A DNA stretch of 64,000 nucleotides from Oricola sp. (GTDB taxonomy: Bacteria > Pseudomonadota > Alphaproteobacteria > Rhizobiales > Rhizobiaceae): the NCBI RefSeq assembly GCF_022763245.1, contig NZ_JALEGV010000012.1, positions 496,001 to 560,000 of the forward strand. Reading direction: 5' to 3'. Below, piece by piece: positions 23,163 to 31,441 of this stretch. Both the position numbers and the translations under genes were made by a program. Below the pieces are notes generated by a model that was not told where the DNA came from, did no database searches, and saw only the letters and a list, made by a program, of their open reading frames with translations. Numbering within the stretch: position 1 is the stretch's first letter; every line of letters begins with the position of its first letter.

Positions 23163-26160
23163 GGAGCCTGCCTCCTTCCTTGTCGAAGAACACCGTGTCG
23201 CACACCTCGACCTCGATCACCCGGTCCGGCATCGGCACATGCAGCGTCTCGCCCATGCGCTTGAAGCCGTCGTCGATCAGCGCCAGGGCGATCGGCTGGC
23301 CGCAGTTTTCCGACCAGTAGGACGACGACACCCAGCCGATGATCTTCATCGGAACCGGCTGATGCGGATTGGCGACGATCTGGGCGCCTTCCTCCAGAAC
23401 GGTCTTGCCGTCCTTCACCTTCAGCCCGACGAGCTGGCGGCGGCCGTCCGCCGCCAGATCGGGTCGCTTCAGGCCGCGAATGCCGACGAAATCCGTCTTC
23501 TTCTTGCCAACCGCCCAGGAAAGCCCGGCGTCATGCGGGGTCACCGTGCCGTCCGTGTCCTGGCCGACGATGATGTAGCCCTTTTCGGCACGCAGAACGT
23601 GCATCGTCTCCGTGCCGTAGAGGCACATGCCCATCGGCGCTCCGCGCTCGTGGATCGCGTCCCACACCATGCGGCCATGGTCGGCCGGCACGTTGATCTC
23701 GTAGCCCGCCTCGCCCGTAAACGACATTCGGAAGACCCGGGCCGGCACCCCACAGACCGTGCCCTCGGCATAGGACATGTGCGGAAAGGCCTCGTTGGAC
23801 AGGTCGATGCCGGAGACGAAAGGCTCCACGATCTCGCGCGCCTTCGGTCCTTGCACCGCGATCACCGCCCATTGTTCCGAAGTGGACGTCAGCCACACTT
23901 TCAGATGCGGGAACTCGGTCTGGAGATAGTCCTCCATGTGGTGCAGCACGCGCGGCGCGCCGCCCGTCGTGGTCGTCACGTGGAACCGGTCCTCGGCGAC
24001 ACGCGCCACGACGCCGTCGTCATAGATGAAGCCGTCCTCGCGGCACATGATGCCGTAGCGCAGCTTGCCGACGCCGAGCTTCATGAACGGGTTGGTGTAG
24101 AGGAGATCGAGGAACTGCGCCGCATCCGGACCGACCACCTCGATCTTGCCAAGCGTCGAGGCGTCGAACATGCCGGCAACCTCGCGCACAGTCTTGCACT
24201 CGCGATTGACGGCGGCATGCATGTCCTCGCCCGAGCGCGGATAATACCAGGCGCGCTTCCACTGCCCGACATCCTCGAAGACTGCGCCGGCGGCCTCTTC
24301 GGAGGCGTGCATCGGCGTCCGGCGAACCGGATCGAACAGCTTTCCCCGCGCATGATTGACAATCGCGCCGAAGGTGGTCGGCGTGTAGGGCGGACGGAAG
24401 GTCGTCAGCCCCACCTGCGGGATCGGACGGCCCAGCGCCTCGGCAGCGATCGCCAGACCGTGCAGGTTCGACAACTTGCCCTGGTCGGTCGCCATGCCGT
24501 TGGTGGTGAAGCGTTTGACATGCTCGATGGAGTGCATACCTTCCTGAACCGCGAGGCGGATGTCCTTCGCCGTCACATCGTTCTGGTAATCGACGAAAGC
24601 CTTGATGACCTTGCCTGGCGTCGAACCCGGCGCGGCGCCGGACATGCCGCCGGACCATTTGCCTTCGCCGTCGACCCGGATTGTGACGCCCGATGTCGTC
24701 GCGCCCGGACGCGCCTGTTTCGCCATCGTTTCGCCGACGGCCAGCGCTTCGGCGACGCTCGCCTCCAGACCGTCCGTTCCGTTGCAGGCACCGACGGAGA
24801 CGCAATCCTGCGCATAGGTTCCTGGCAGGAACCGCTCGCTCGCCTCATCCCAGGCCACCTTGCCGCGCGACTGGGAGAACATGTGCACCGACGGCGTCCA
24901 GCCGGCGCTCATGAGCAACGCGTCGATCGGAATGATCTCGGCTTTCGCCGTGCCCTTTGCGGGCTCCACCGTCATCGATGCAACCCGCAACTTGCCGCCC
25001 GCGCCCGTCACGGCGTGGCCCGTCAGCACGCGGATCCCGAGCGCCCTGGCCTCTTCCGCCACGCCGCTGTCCGGCGCGTCGCGCAGATCGACGATGGCGG
25101 GAATGTCGACGCCGGCCTTCTTCAGGTCGATCGCCGCGGCATAGGCGCTGTCATTGGCGGTATAGACGCCGACGCTGCGCCCCACGGCGACGCCGTAATG
25201 GTTCAGATACATGCGCGCGGCCGAGGCCAGCATGATGCCCGGGCGGTCGTTGTTGGCGAACACCATGTGCCGCTCGATCGCGCCCGCGGCGATGATCACG
25301 CGCCGGGCGCGCAACTGCCACAGCCGTTCGCGCGGCAGGTCCGGATCGGGCGCGGCCACATGGTCGCTCACCCGCTCCACCAGCCCGACGAAATTCTGCG
25401 CGTAATAGCCGAAGGCCGTCGTGCGCGTCAGCAGCCGCACATTGTCCATCGCGGCGAGGCGGCCAGCCGCCTGCTCGGCCCAGTCGAAGCCGCCGAGCCC
25501 GTCCAGCCGGGCCTCGGTTTCGAAGCGCAGCGCGCCGCCGACCTGCGCATTCTCGTCGCACAGGATCACCTGCGCCCCGGTCTCGGCGGCGGCAAGCGCC
25601 GCGGCGAGCCCGGCGGCGCCGCCGCCGATCACCAGAACGTCGCAATGCACGTAGCGCGAGGCATAGTGGTCCGGATCGATCTCCGTCGGCGCGACGCCAA
25701 GCCCTGCCGCGTTGCGGATGAAGGGTTCGTAGAAATGCTTCCAGGCGACCTTCGGCCACATGAAGGTCTTGTAGTAGAAACCGGCCGAAAACAGCGGCGA
25801 GGCGATGTCGTTGACCGCGCCGATGTCGAAGCCGAGCGACGGCCAGCGGTTCTGGCTGACCGCGTCCAGCCCGTCATGGATTTCCTGCACGGTGGCGCGG
25901 ATGTTCGGCGCACGGCGCGCCGCGTCGCGGCGCACGCCGACCAGCGCGCTGGGCTCTTCCGCCCCGGCCGACAGCACCCCGCGCGGGCGGTGATATTTGA
26001 ACGACCGGCCGACCAGGTGGACGTTGTTGGCGATCAGCGCGGACGCCAGCGTGTCTCCGGCAAGCCCCGTGAAGCTCTTGTCGTCGAAGGTGAAACGAAC
26101 GGTGTTGGCGGGCGTCAGCCGGCCCTTGCCGGCGATGCGGTTGATACCGGCGGCGGTCAT
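23155..26160 (-). CDS. soxA: Sarcosine oxidase alpha subunit
   Basis: A 1001-residue subunit, normal length for the family. The N-terminal ferredoxin-like region has FTFDDKSFTGLAGDTLASAL and FKYHRPRGVLSAGAEEPSAL. The NAD-binding Rossmann motif is VLVIGGGAAGLAAALAAAE near 175-193, and IIAAGAIERHMVFANNDRPG follows near 292. The C-terminal third (about 610-990) is a GcvT-type folate-binding domain (FDASTLGKIEVVGPDAAQFL, then FTGEAGYEINVPADHG). Folate there accepts the C1 unit produced at the beta-subunit flavin. It overlaps soxD by 4 bp and soxG by 8 bp. Confidence 0.97.
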   Translation of the reverse strand: MTAAGINRIAGKGRLTPANTVRFTFDDKSFTGLAGDTLASALIANNVHLVGRSFKYHRPRGVLSAGAEEPSALVGVRRDAARRAPNIRATVQEIHDGLDAVSQNRWPSLGFDIGAVNDIASPLFSAGFYYKTFMWPKVAWKHFYEPFIRNAAGLGVAPTEIDPDHYASRYVHCDVLVIGGGAAGLAAALAAAETGAQVILCDENAQVGGALRFETEARLDGLGGFDWAEQAAGRLAAMDNVRLLTRTTAFGYYAQNFVGLVERVSDHVAAPDPDLPRERLWQLRARRVIIAAGAIERHMVFANNDRPGIMLASAARMYLNHYGVAVGRSVGVYTANDSAYAAAIDLKKAGVDIPAIVDLRDAPDSGVAEEARALGIRVLTGHAVTGAGGKLRVASMTVEPAKGTAKAEIIPIDALLMSAGWTPSVHMFSQSRGKVAWDEASERFLPGTYAQDCVSVGACNGTDGLEASVAEALAVGETMAKQARPGATTSGVTIRVDGEGKWSGGMSGAAPGSTPGKVIKAFVDYQNDVTAKDIRLAVQEGMHSIEHVKRFTTNGMATDQGKLSNLHGLAIAAEALGRPIPQVGLTTFRPPYTPTTFGAIVNHARGKLFDPVRRTPMHASEEAAGAVFEDVGQWKRAWYYPRSGEDMHAAVNRECKTVREVAGMFDASTLGKIEVVGPDAAQFLDLLYTNPFMKLGVGKLRYGIMCREDGFIYDDGVVARVAEDRFHVTTTTGGAPRVLHHMEDYLQTEFPHLKVWLTSTSEQWAVIAVQGPKAREIVEPFVSGIDLSNEAFPHMSYAEGTVCGVPARVFRMSFTGEAGYEINVPADHGRMVWDAIHERGAPMGMCLYGTETMHVLRAEKGYIIVGQDTDGTVTPHDAGLSWAVGKKKTDFVGIRGLKRPDLAADGRRQLVGLKVKDGKTVLEEGAQIVANPHQPVPMKIIGWVSSSYWSENCGQPIALALIDDGFKRMGETLHVPMPDRVIEVEVCDTVFFDKEGGRLHG

Positions 26161-26465
26161 GGCGCGCTCTGTCCTTCCTGCGGCTCCTCAAGCACCGGCT
26201 TCGGCTCGCCGGCCTTGTAGGTCATGACGAATTTGTCGGTCACCGTGTGGCGCACCGCGTTGAAGAAGCGCCCGCAGCCGTGCATGTGCCGCCAGCGCTC
26301 GAACGCCATGCCCTTCGGGTTGTCGCGATAGAAGAAATACTGCGCGAACTCCTCGTCGGAGATGTCCGCGATATTCTCGGGTCGCGCGATGTGCGCCTCG
26401 CCGGCATGGCGGAATTCGAGCTCGGGGCGCTCTTCTTCGCAATAGGGGCAACGGATCAGAAGCAT
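26157..26465 (-). CDS. soxD: Sarcosine oxidase delta subunit
   Basis: A 102-residue zinc-binding subunit. Cys-X2-Cys in IRCPYCEEER (6-9), EFRHAGEAHIARP, FFYRDNPKG and WRHMHGCGRFFNAVRHTVTD are the standard SoxD blocks; His and Cys from the latter complete the zinc site. GAGG lies 9 bases before the ATG. The 195 bp before it hold no convincing gene. Confidence 0.96.
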   Translation of the reverse strand: MLLIRCPYCEEERPELEFRHAGEAHIARPENIADISDEEFAQYFFYRDNPKGMAFERWRHMHGCGRFFNAVRHTVTDKFVMTYKAGEPKPVLEEPQEGQSAP

Positions 26466-26660
26466 GGAGCCATCCTCACTTGAACTTGAAGCAGGGGCGT
26501 GTGTTGGCCGCGCGGTTGAGGGAGCACGGGTCGGCGCATCGCCGTGGCGAATATCCGAAGCGGATTGGTGGACAGAACGAGACGACGTCCTTCATCTGGG
26601 ATGAGGCTCACGGTCCTGTGCCGATCGACGCCATGGCAAGTCAGCAACTCGGTCATCGCG

Positions 26661-27071
26661 TCAGATCTCCTGTCCTTCGCACAGTTCCCGCCCCTTGGCC
26701 TCGTAAGGCGCCAGCCGCCGGATCAGCGTCTCCAGACTGTCGAACGGCCGGTAGAGCGCCCGATCCTCGATCGAGGCCAGCAGGGCGAATGGATTGACGG
26801 ACACGATCACGTTGCGTGGCAGTTTTATGTTGCCGAAACCGCCGGCGTCCTCCGGCCACGGTTCGGAAAAGAGCACCACCTTCTGTCCGTTGACCTCGAC
26901 GCAGGTGAGCGTCCCTTGCTCGACGGCGAAGGGCCATTCCCCGATCGTGTCGCGCGCATCGATCGCCAGTTCCGGCAGACCGCCGCCGAACGCCGCCTCG
27001 TTTGCCGCCGACGAGGCCGGCCAGCCGAGCGACGCGCCAAGCGCTGCGGATATGGCGATCGCCGATCGCAT
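26661..27071 (-). CDS. Secreted DUF2511/YebY-like protein inside the sox operon
   Basis: A 136-residue protein with a signal peptide ([20 protein letters not shown], cut near SAANEA). The mature part has IGEWPFAVEQGTLTCVEVNG (residues about 42-61) and a late Cys (GRELCEG), recalling the YebY pattern WxFxxxxxxLxCxxG...LC, so one disulfide between the two Cys is likely. Its ATG overlaps the soxB stop as TGATG, so it is translated with soxB and lies between soxB and soxD. Sarcosine oxidase is cytoplasmic, so the reason for an exported partner is not known. The family match is by recall, not search. Confidence 0.7.
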   Translation of the reverse strand: MRSAIAISAALGASLGWPASSAANEAAFGGGLPELAIDARDTIGEWPFAVEQGTLTCVEVNGQKVVLFSEPWPEDAGGFGNIKLPRNVIVSVNPFALLASIEDRALYRPFDSLETLIRRLAPYEAKGRELCEGQEI

Positions 27072-28324
27072 CAGTGGGCCACCGCCGCCGCAGCCGCCTC
27101 GTCGATCAGGCGTCCCGTCGTGAAGCGCTCCATCGTGTATCCGGCGTTGATCGCATGCGGCGCGTTCTGCGCGATCGTGTGGGCGAAAACGTGGCCCGAG
27201 CCGGGCGTCGCCTTGAAGCCGCCGGTGCCCCAGCCGCAATTGACGAACAGGCCGGGAACCGGCGTCCTGGAGATGATCGGCGAACGGTCCGGCGTCACAT
27301 CGACGATGCCGCCCCAGGAGCGCAGCATGCGCATCCGGGTGAAGACCGGGAACATCTCGCAGATCGCGTCCAGCGTATGCTGGATGATGTGCAACCCGCC
27401 GGTCTGCGAATAAGAGGTGTACTGGTCGGTGCCGGCCCCGATCACCAGTTCGCCCTTGTCGGACTGGGAGATATAGGCATGCACGGTGTTCGACATCACG
27501 ACGCACGGAAAACACGGCTTGACCGGCTCTGAGACCAGCGCTTGCAGCGGGAAGCTCTCCAGCGGCATGCGCACACCCGCCATCTCCATGATGACGGAGG
27601 TGTTGCCCGCGGCGACGACGCCGACCTTCTTGGCGCCGATGAAGCCGCGCGACGTCTCAACGCCGGTCACCGCGCCGTCGGCGCCGCGGCGGACGCCCGT
27701 CACTTCGCAATTCTGGATGACGTGGACGCCACGATCCGAGGCAGCACGCGCATAGCCCCATGCGACCGCGTCGTGGCGGGCCGTGCCGCCGCGCCGTTGC
27801 AACGCCGCACCCATCACGGGGTAGCGCGCCGTCTGCGAGATGTTGAGCGGCGGGCAGTATTCCTTCGCCTCTTCCGGCGTCAGCCATTCATTGTCGACGC
27901 CGTTCAGCCGGTTGGCGTGGATGTGCCGCTTGAACACCTGAACGTCATGGACATTGTGCGCCAGCATCATGACGCCGCGCGGCGAATACATGACGTTGTA
28001 GTTGATATCCTGGCTGAGATTCTCCCACAGCTTCACCGCGTGATCGTACAGGCCTGCGGATTCGTCGTAGAGATAGTTGGAGCGGATGATCGTCGTGTTG
28101 CGTCCGGTATTGCCGCCGCCGAGCCAGCCCTTCTCCAGAACGGCGACATTCGTGACACCATGTTCCTTGGCCAGGTAGTAGGCTGTGGCGAGGCCGTGGC
28201 CGCCGGCCCCGATGATGATCACGTCATAGTCGCTGCGCGGCTCGGGCGAGGCCCATTGCCGGCCCCAGCCCTTGTGCCCCCGCATTGCTTCGCGCGCCAG
28301 GGCGAATCCGGAAAATTTCCGCAT
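27071..28324 (-). CDS. soxB: Sarcosine oxidase beta subunit
   Basis: A 417-residue flavoprotein of the DAO family with [20 protein letters not shown] (dinucleotide loop, about 34-53) and [40 protein letters not shown] and a late [14 protein letters not shown] follow. It carries the covalent FMN and noncovalent FAD that oxidise sarcosine. The chosen start ([20 protein letters not shown]) has GAGGTG upstream; longer frames add unrelated residues. First gene of the operon soxB-x-soxD-soxA-soxG. Confidence 0.96.
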   Translation of the reverse strand: MRKFSGFALAREAMRGHKGWGRQWASPEPRSDYDVIIIGAGGHGLATAYYLAKEHGVTNVAVLEKGWLGGGNTGRNTTIIRSNYLYDESAGLYDHAVKLWENLSQDINYNVMYSPRGVMMLAHNVHDVQVFKRHIHANRLNGVDNEWLTPEEAKEYCPPLNISQTARYPVMGAALQRRGGTARHDAVAWGYARAASDRGVHVIQNCEVTGVRRGADGAVTGVETSRGFIGAKKVGVVAAGNTSVIMEMAGVRMPLESFPLQALVSEPVKPCFPCVVMSNTVHAYISQSDKGELVIGAGTDQYTSYSQTGGLHIIQHTLDAICEMFPVFTRMRMLRSWGGIVDVTPDRSPIISRTPVPGLFVNCGWGTGGFKATPGSGHVFAHTIAQNAPHAINAGYTMERFTTGRLIDEAAAAAVAH

Positions 28325-28503
28325 CGCAACACACCTCGTCAGGTCGTCCAGAAATGCGCATCGGGACATGCTCCGAGCGCCGCAGAATGCTAGCATTATC
28401 GGCGGGCCGCAGCATACCCTGCCCTTTTTGCGACCTGCCATGGCGCGCACGGCATTGGCGCGGCGCGCATCGACTCGTCGGCAACTTGGAAAAAGCGGGC
28501 ATG

Positions 28504-28545
28504 AAAAAAGGAAGGCACGGGGATGGGGCGTATCCCGTGCCTTCC
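28504..28545 (-). terminator. Intrinsic terminator with no known upstream gene
   Basis: On the minus strand a 12-bp perfect stem (28545-28534 with 28521-28510, GGAAGGCACGGG and its complement) is followed by six U (28509-28504). It lies 180 bp upstream of soxB on the same strand, so it ends an RNA that starts between it and the divergent rpsU, not soxB itself. Confidence 0.8.
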
Positions 28546-28741
28546 CGGCAGCGTGATCCGGAGAAGACAGCTGCCAAACAGGTCACGCGGAACCGTGTCC
28601 GCTCCCGCTCGACCATCCCGTTGATTTACGTAAGGTCATAACTTGAATCTGACCATGCGGGAGAAATTTCGAGGGAAAGCCGGGTTCACAAATCCGTGAA
28701 TGGCCGGATTTGGCGGCCTGCAAGTATCCCCGCCGCGATAG

Positions 28742-28770
28742 TGGACAATCCTTGGTTATTCTGCTACTAG
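28742..28770 (+). promoter_or_regulatory. Probable rpsU promoter
   Basis: TGGACA (28742-28747), a 17-base spacer and TACTAG (28765-28770) would start RNA near 28777 and give a leader of about 80 nt before the GTG of rpsU. Confidence 0.5.
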
Positions 28771-28856
28771 GCCGCTCGAATCCGCGATGACGCGTCGCGG
28801 AACGGGAACGTTGTGTTCCGCCATTTGCCGTCATTCAGAAGAAAGTTGGGATCCAC

Positions 28857-29078
28857 GTGCAAGTTCTCGTACGCGACAACAATGTTGACCAGGCGCTTCG
28901 CGCGCTGAAGAAAAAGATGCAGCGCGAAGGCATTTTCCGCGAAATGAAGATGCGCGGACATTACGAAAAGCCCTCCGAGAAGCGCGCCCGCGAGAAGGCG
29001 GAAGCCGTCCGCCGCACGCGCAAGCTCGCCCGCAAGCGCGCTCAGCGCGAAGGATTGCTGGGCGGCCGCGGCCGATAA
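28857..29078 (+). CDS. rpsU: 30S ribosomal protein S21
   Basis: A 73-residue basic protein that joins the small subunit near the anti-Shine-Dalgarno end of 16S rRNA. The sequence [20 protein letters not shown], then [20 protein letters not shown] and [13 protein letters not shown], is the rhizobial S21 pattern. It starts with GTG, as S21 often does in this order. A terminator follows at 29130-29166. Confidence 0.97.
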   Translation: MQVLVRDNNVDQALRALKKKMQREGIFREMKMRGHYEKPSEKRAREKAEAVRRTRKLARKRAQREGLLGGRGR

Positions 29079-29129
29079 GACGCCGACGGAGCGCTTTGTC
29101 GCGATTTCGTCCCTTTTCGATTTGAAGAA

Positions 29130-29166
29130 GGTGGCGCTGCTTCAACAAAAGCGCGCCGCCTTTTTT
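29130..29166 (+). terminator. Intrinsic terminator of rpsU
   Basis: GGTGGCGCTGCTT pairs with AAGCGCGCCGCC (one G-U pair and one bulge) and is followed by six T. Confidence 0.8.
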
Positions 29167-29230
29167 CATATGCGGCGCCGACAGGATGGGAAACGAGCCA
29201 ATGGAAATGATGGGCAGGACGAGGCGGTCC

Positions 29231-30085
29231 ATGCGCCCCTCCGGCACGAACCGCCAGCCCTTCGGCGGAAAGGCCGGACTGGCCGCGGCGACGATCGTGC
29301 TGGCGGGCTTCGCGGTCGCGGGCTGTGAAACGTCCGACGTCGATACCCGTTTCGCCACCACCATCGAGGCCGAACAGGGCAGCGAGGAGAACATCGCTTC
29401 CCTCTCCAACGTGATTCGCGCCAATCCGCAGGATCCCAACGGCTACAACGTCCGCGGCTCCGCCTTCGGCCGCGCCGGGCGCTACGAGGACGCGCTGCGC
29501 GATTTCGATCGCGCCATCCAGATCAATCCGCGGTTCCACGAAGCCTACGCCAATCGCGCGCTGATCTATCGCAACATGGGCGATCTCGGCCGGGCGGCCG
29601 AGGACTATGATCGCGCCATCCGGCTCAATCCGCGCTACGACGCGGCCTATATCGGTCGCGGCGAGCTCTACCGCCGTGCCGGTCGCGTGACGGAGGCCTT
29701 CAACGATTTCCAGAAGGCCATCCAGCTCGACACGACCGATCCCCGCGCCTTCTTCCGGCGCGGCCTGATCTACCAGACCCGCGGCCAGCACGACTTCGCC
29801 ATCGACGACTTCTCCACCGCCATCTCGCTGCAGCCCAGCGCCCCCGAGCCCTATAACGGCCGTGGCCTGTCCTACATGGCGCTCGGCCAGACCGACAACG
29901 CGTTCGACGACTTCAACTACGCCCTACGCCTAGACGAACGCATAGCCGAAAGCTGGGCGAACCAGGCGCTGGTCTATGAGAAGCGCGGCGAACTGGACAA
30001 GGCCAAGAAATCCTACCTGCGCGCACTGCAGCTCGACGGCGAATACGAGCCGGCCCGCAGCGGCCTCGCCCGCGTCGGCGGCTGA
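29231..30085 (+). CDS. TPR-repeat lipoprotein
   Basis: A 284-residue protein. MRPSGTNRQPFGGKAGLAAA leads into a lipobox (VAGC, Cys32), so it is probably anchored in the outer membrane or periplasm as a lipoprotein. About six TPR units run from 58 to 275, each with the W/Y-A-Y..RG..Y...G....A..D...AI..NP pattern, for example AYANRALIYRNMGDLGRAAE and AAYIGRGELYRRAGRVTEAF. It resembles NlpI-type TPR lipoproteins, which scaffold peptidoglycan enzymes. The chosen ATG has GAGG seven bases upstream; ATGs from 29186 on would add up to 15 residues. Confidence 0.85.
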   Translation: MRPSGTNRQPFGGKAGLAAATIVLAGFAVAGCETSDVDTRFATTIEAEQGSEENIASLSNVIRANPQDPNGYNVRGSAFGRAGRYEDALRDFDRAIQINPRFHEAYANRALIYRNMGDLGRAAEDYDRAIRLNPRYDAAYIGRGELYRRAGRVTEAFNDFQKAIQLDTTDPRAFFRRGLIYQTRGQHDFAIDDFSTAISLQPSAPEPYNGRGLSYMALGQTDNAFDDFNYALRLDERIAESWANQALVYEKRGELDKAKKSYLRALQLDGEYEPARSGLARVGG

Positions 30086-30129
30086 CGTCGACGGGCCCCG
30101 CCTTTATCGAACGTCGACACTGATCCCAG

Positions 30130-30168
30130 AACAAGAAAACGGACCGCCCGCGTCAGCGAGCGATCCGT
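30130..30168 (-). terminator. Intrinsic terminator of the oxidase subunit IV gene
   Basis: On the minus strand ACGGATCGCTCGC (30168-30156) pairs fully, with two G-U pairs, with GCGGGCGGTCCGT (30151-30139), followed by TTTTCTTGT. Confidence 0.8.
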
Positions 30169-30177
30169 GATGCATGC

Positions 30178-30204
30178 GATGACCGTTCCGTCGGAACGGT
30201 CATC
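30178..30204. repeat. Perfect inverted repeat after the subunit IV stop
   Basis: GATGACCGTTCCG (30178-30190) and CGGAACGGTCATC (30192-30204) are separated by one base. With no T run it is not a classical terminator. It lies 4 bp past the stop codon and before the true terminator, and may protect the mRNA 3' end. Confidence 0.55.
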
Positions 30205-30208
30205 CGGA

Positions 30209-30433
30209 TCAGGCCAGGAAGTAGCCCAGGATCATCAGCAGGACGAAGGCGACGATGCCGCCGAACAGGCCGCCGCCGGCGAAGAAGCCGAAGGACATGG
30301 CAATGAGCAGGGCGACGCACATCACGACGAGCCATTTGCTCATGTTCAGGAACATCGCGTAGGTGCGCTCATGTTCCGTGTAATCCATTTCGGCTCCGGT
30401 TTCCGCAGGACCGGAAGGGTGAGTGTCGGCCAT
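30209..30433 (-). CDS. aa3-type cytochrome c oxidase subunit IV
   Basis: A 74-residue protein with the bacterial COX4 layout: an acidic N terminus, MDYTEHERTYAMFLNMSKW (about 16-34), then a hydrophobic stretch long enough for one or two spans (FGFFAGGGLFGGIVAFVLLM in its second half). The HERTYAMFL element is the family hallmark. The upstream extension of the frame is not conserved-looking, and MADTHPSG is the natural start. It stands apart from the catalytic oxidase genes, as in other Hyphomicrobiales. Confidence 0.88.
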   Translation of the reverse strand: MADTHPSGPAETGAEMDYTEHERTYAMFLNMSKWLVVMCVALLIAMSFGFFAGGGLFGGIVAFVLLMILGYFLA

Positions 30434-30521
30434 GGCTTCTGCTCCGCTCGGCAAGTGTCTGACTGGCTTGCGATTAGCGAAAAGCCCGGCCGACTGCAAT
30501 GCCTTCGATGAAACTGCGTGA

Positions 30522-31265
30522 TTATGCCGCCAGAATTGCAATCTTCGCGGTCGGCAGCACGTTCAGCGCCGGGAGGCGCGACGCCGGCGTGTCGAACAAG
30601 AGCCTGCGCTCCGTTTCCGTGGAGTGGAACAACGGATAGCGCTGGCAGATCTCGGCTTCACGCAGCGGGCTGGCAAACAGCACCGGCTCCACCAGAAACT
30701 CCTTCACCTTCTTCGGCCCGGCGATGATCGTCGATCGGAACACCCGCCGATAGAACGGAATGTGGTCTTGGGCGACAAGCCCGAGACAGGCATTCACCTT
30801 GAAGTGCTTGGTCGCCATGAAGGCGATCCGCAACGTCATGAGCGCCAGACCCGGCACCTCGCGCGACATTTCCTCGTCCACCGCGAAACGGCTCGGATCG
30901 ATGAATGTCTGCCCCTGCGCCAGAAGCGGCTTCATGACTTCGGGAAAAATCCGCACCGCCTGACAGTCCGGGGTTTCCGCGGTCACGTGGGCGATGCGCA
31001 GCGTGGAGGCGAGCTGTTCCTCGTAATAGACGCCGAACACCTGCGCCCCCGGCAGCCGGTCGCTCTCGTCCACCGCGTCGCCATGCAGCTTGTGGGCGTA
31101 AAGGTCATGCGCGTCGAAGGCCCGGCTGCGCAATTGGCTGATGTCTTCGAAGTCCTCCGGCGAAACGACGCGCCGGTATTCCATGCGCTGCGTCGCTTCG
31201 AGAATGTGTTCATTCAGGTTGGCAGCGCCACCCGTCCCCTCGGCATGTCCAAGCGGTACGCTCAT
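30522..31265 (-). CDS. N-acyl amino acid synthase FeeM / autoinducer-synthase-like acyltransferase
   Basis: A 247-residue GNAT-fold protein. The pattern is that of the FeeM/LuxI-like branch: a Y/R-R entry (EYRRVVSPEDFEDISQLRSR), an Asp-rich turn (VDESDRL), FGVYYEEQLASTLRIAHV (about 77-94), FIDPSRFAVDEEM (about 120-132) and a late IPFYRRVFRS (about 168-177). FeeM joins acyl-ACP to an amino acid, while LuxI relatives make acyl-homoserine lactones; which reaction applies here is open. A consensus CtrA box lies 69-84 bp upstream of the ATG. GGGGA precedes the start. Confidence 0.65.
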   Translation of the reverse strand: MSVPLGHAEGTGGAANLNEHILEATQRMEYRRVVSPEDFEDISQLRSRAFDAHDLYAHKLHGDAVDESDRLPGAQVFGVYYEEQLASTLRIAHVTAETPDCQAVRIFPEVMKPLLAQGQTFIDPSRFAVDEEMSREVPGLALMTLRIAFMATKHFKVNACLGLVAQDHIPFYRRVFRSTIIAGPKKVKEFLVEPVLFASPLREAEICQRYPLFHSTETERRLLFDTPASRLPALNVLPTAKIAILAA

Positions 31266-31333
31266 ATCGTGTCCCCATATGTCCCGGGAAACAGGGTAAA
31301 CAAGCTCTTAACGTTGTAAATAGCAATATCTGA

Positions 31334-31349
31334 TTAAGTCCTTGTTAAC
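31334..31349 (-). promoter_or_regulatory. CtrA-type binding site
   Basis: TTAA (31334-31337), seven bases, then TTAAC (31345-31349), continuing as CAT. This matches the CtrA box TTAA-N7-TTAAC with the TTAACCAT extension seen in Caulobacter. It lies between the end of the GGDEF-EAL gene and the start of the FeeM-like gene, so the latter is the likely target. The companion inverted repeat TTAACCA...TGGTTAA (31345-31374) may add a second half-site. Confidence 0.6.
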
Positions 31350-31441
31350 CATGATCGATTGCGAGCGTGGTTAAGGCCGGGCAATTGCCCCTGGGTCACT
31401 TTGAGCGCTTTCGCGCCCCTCTAACGGGGCCTCCCGGCGCT

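Larger units (their letters stand above)
28325..28856. other. 530-bp region between soxB and rpsU
   Basis: No protein gene is convincing here. It holds the soxB upstream region, an intrinsic terminator facing soxB (28504-28545), about 200 bp that could encode a minus-strand small RNA, and the rpsU promoter (28742-28770). The plus-strand reading frames are low-complexity antisense frames. Confidence 0.6.

Noticed and set aside
23161..26220. Open frame of 1019 codons opposite soxA
   Set aside because: Antisense shadow of soxA, with the same low-complexity composition and no domain.
26456..26656. 66-codon frame between the DUF2511-like gene and soxD
   Set aside because: Arg/Pro-rich, no motif, overlaps soxD and lacks a good ribosome site.
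28583..28834. 83-codon minus-strand frame upstream of soxB
   Set aside because: Composition is random and it crosses the probable rpsU promoter; a small RNA is the better reading of this stretch.
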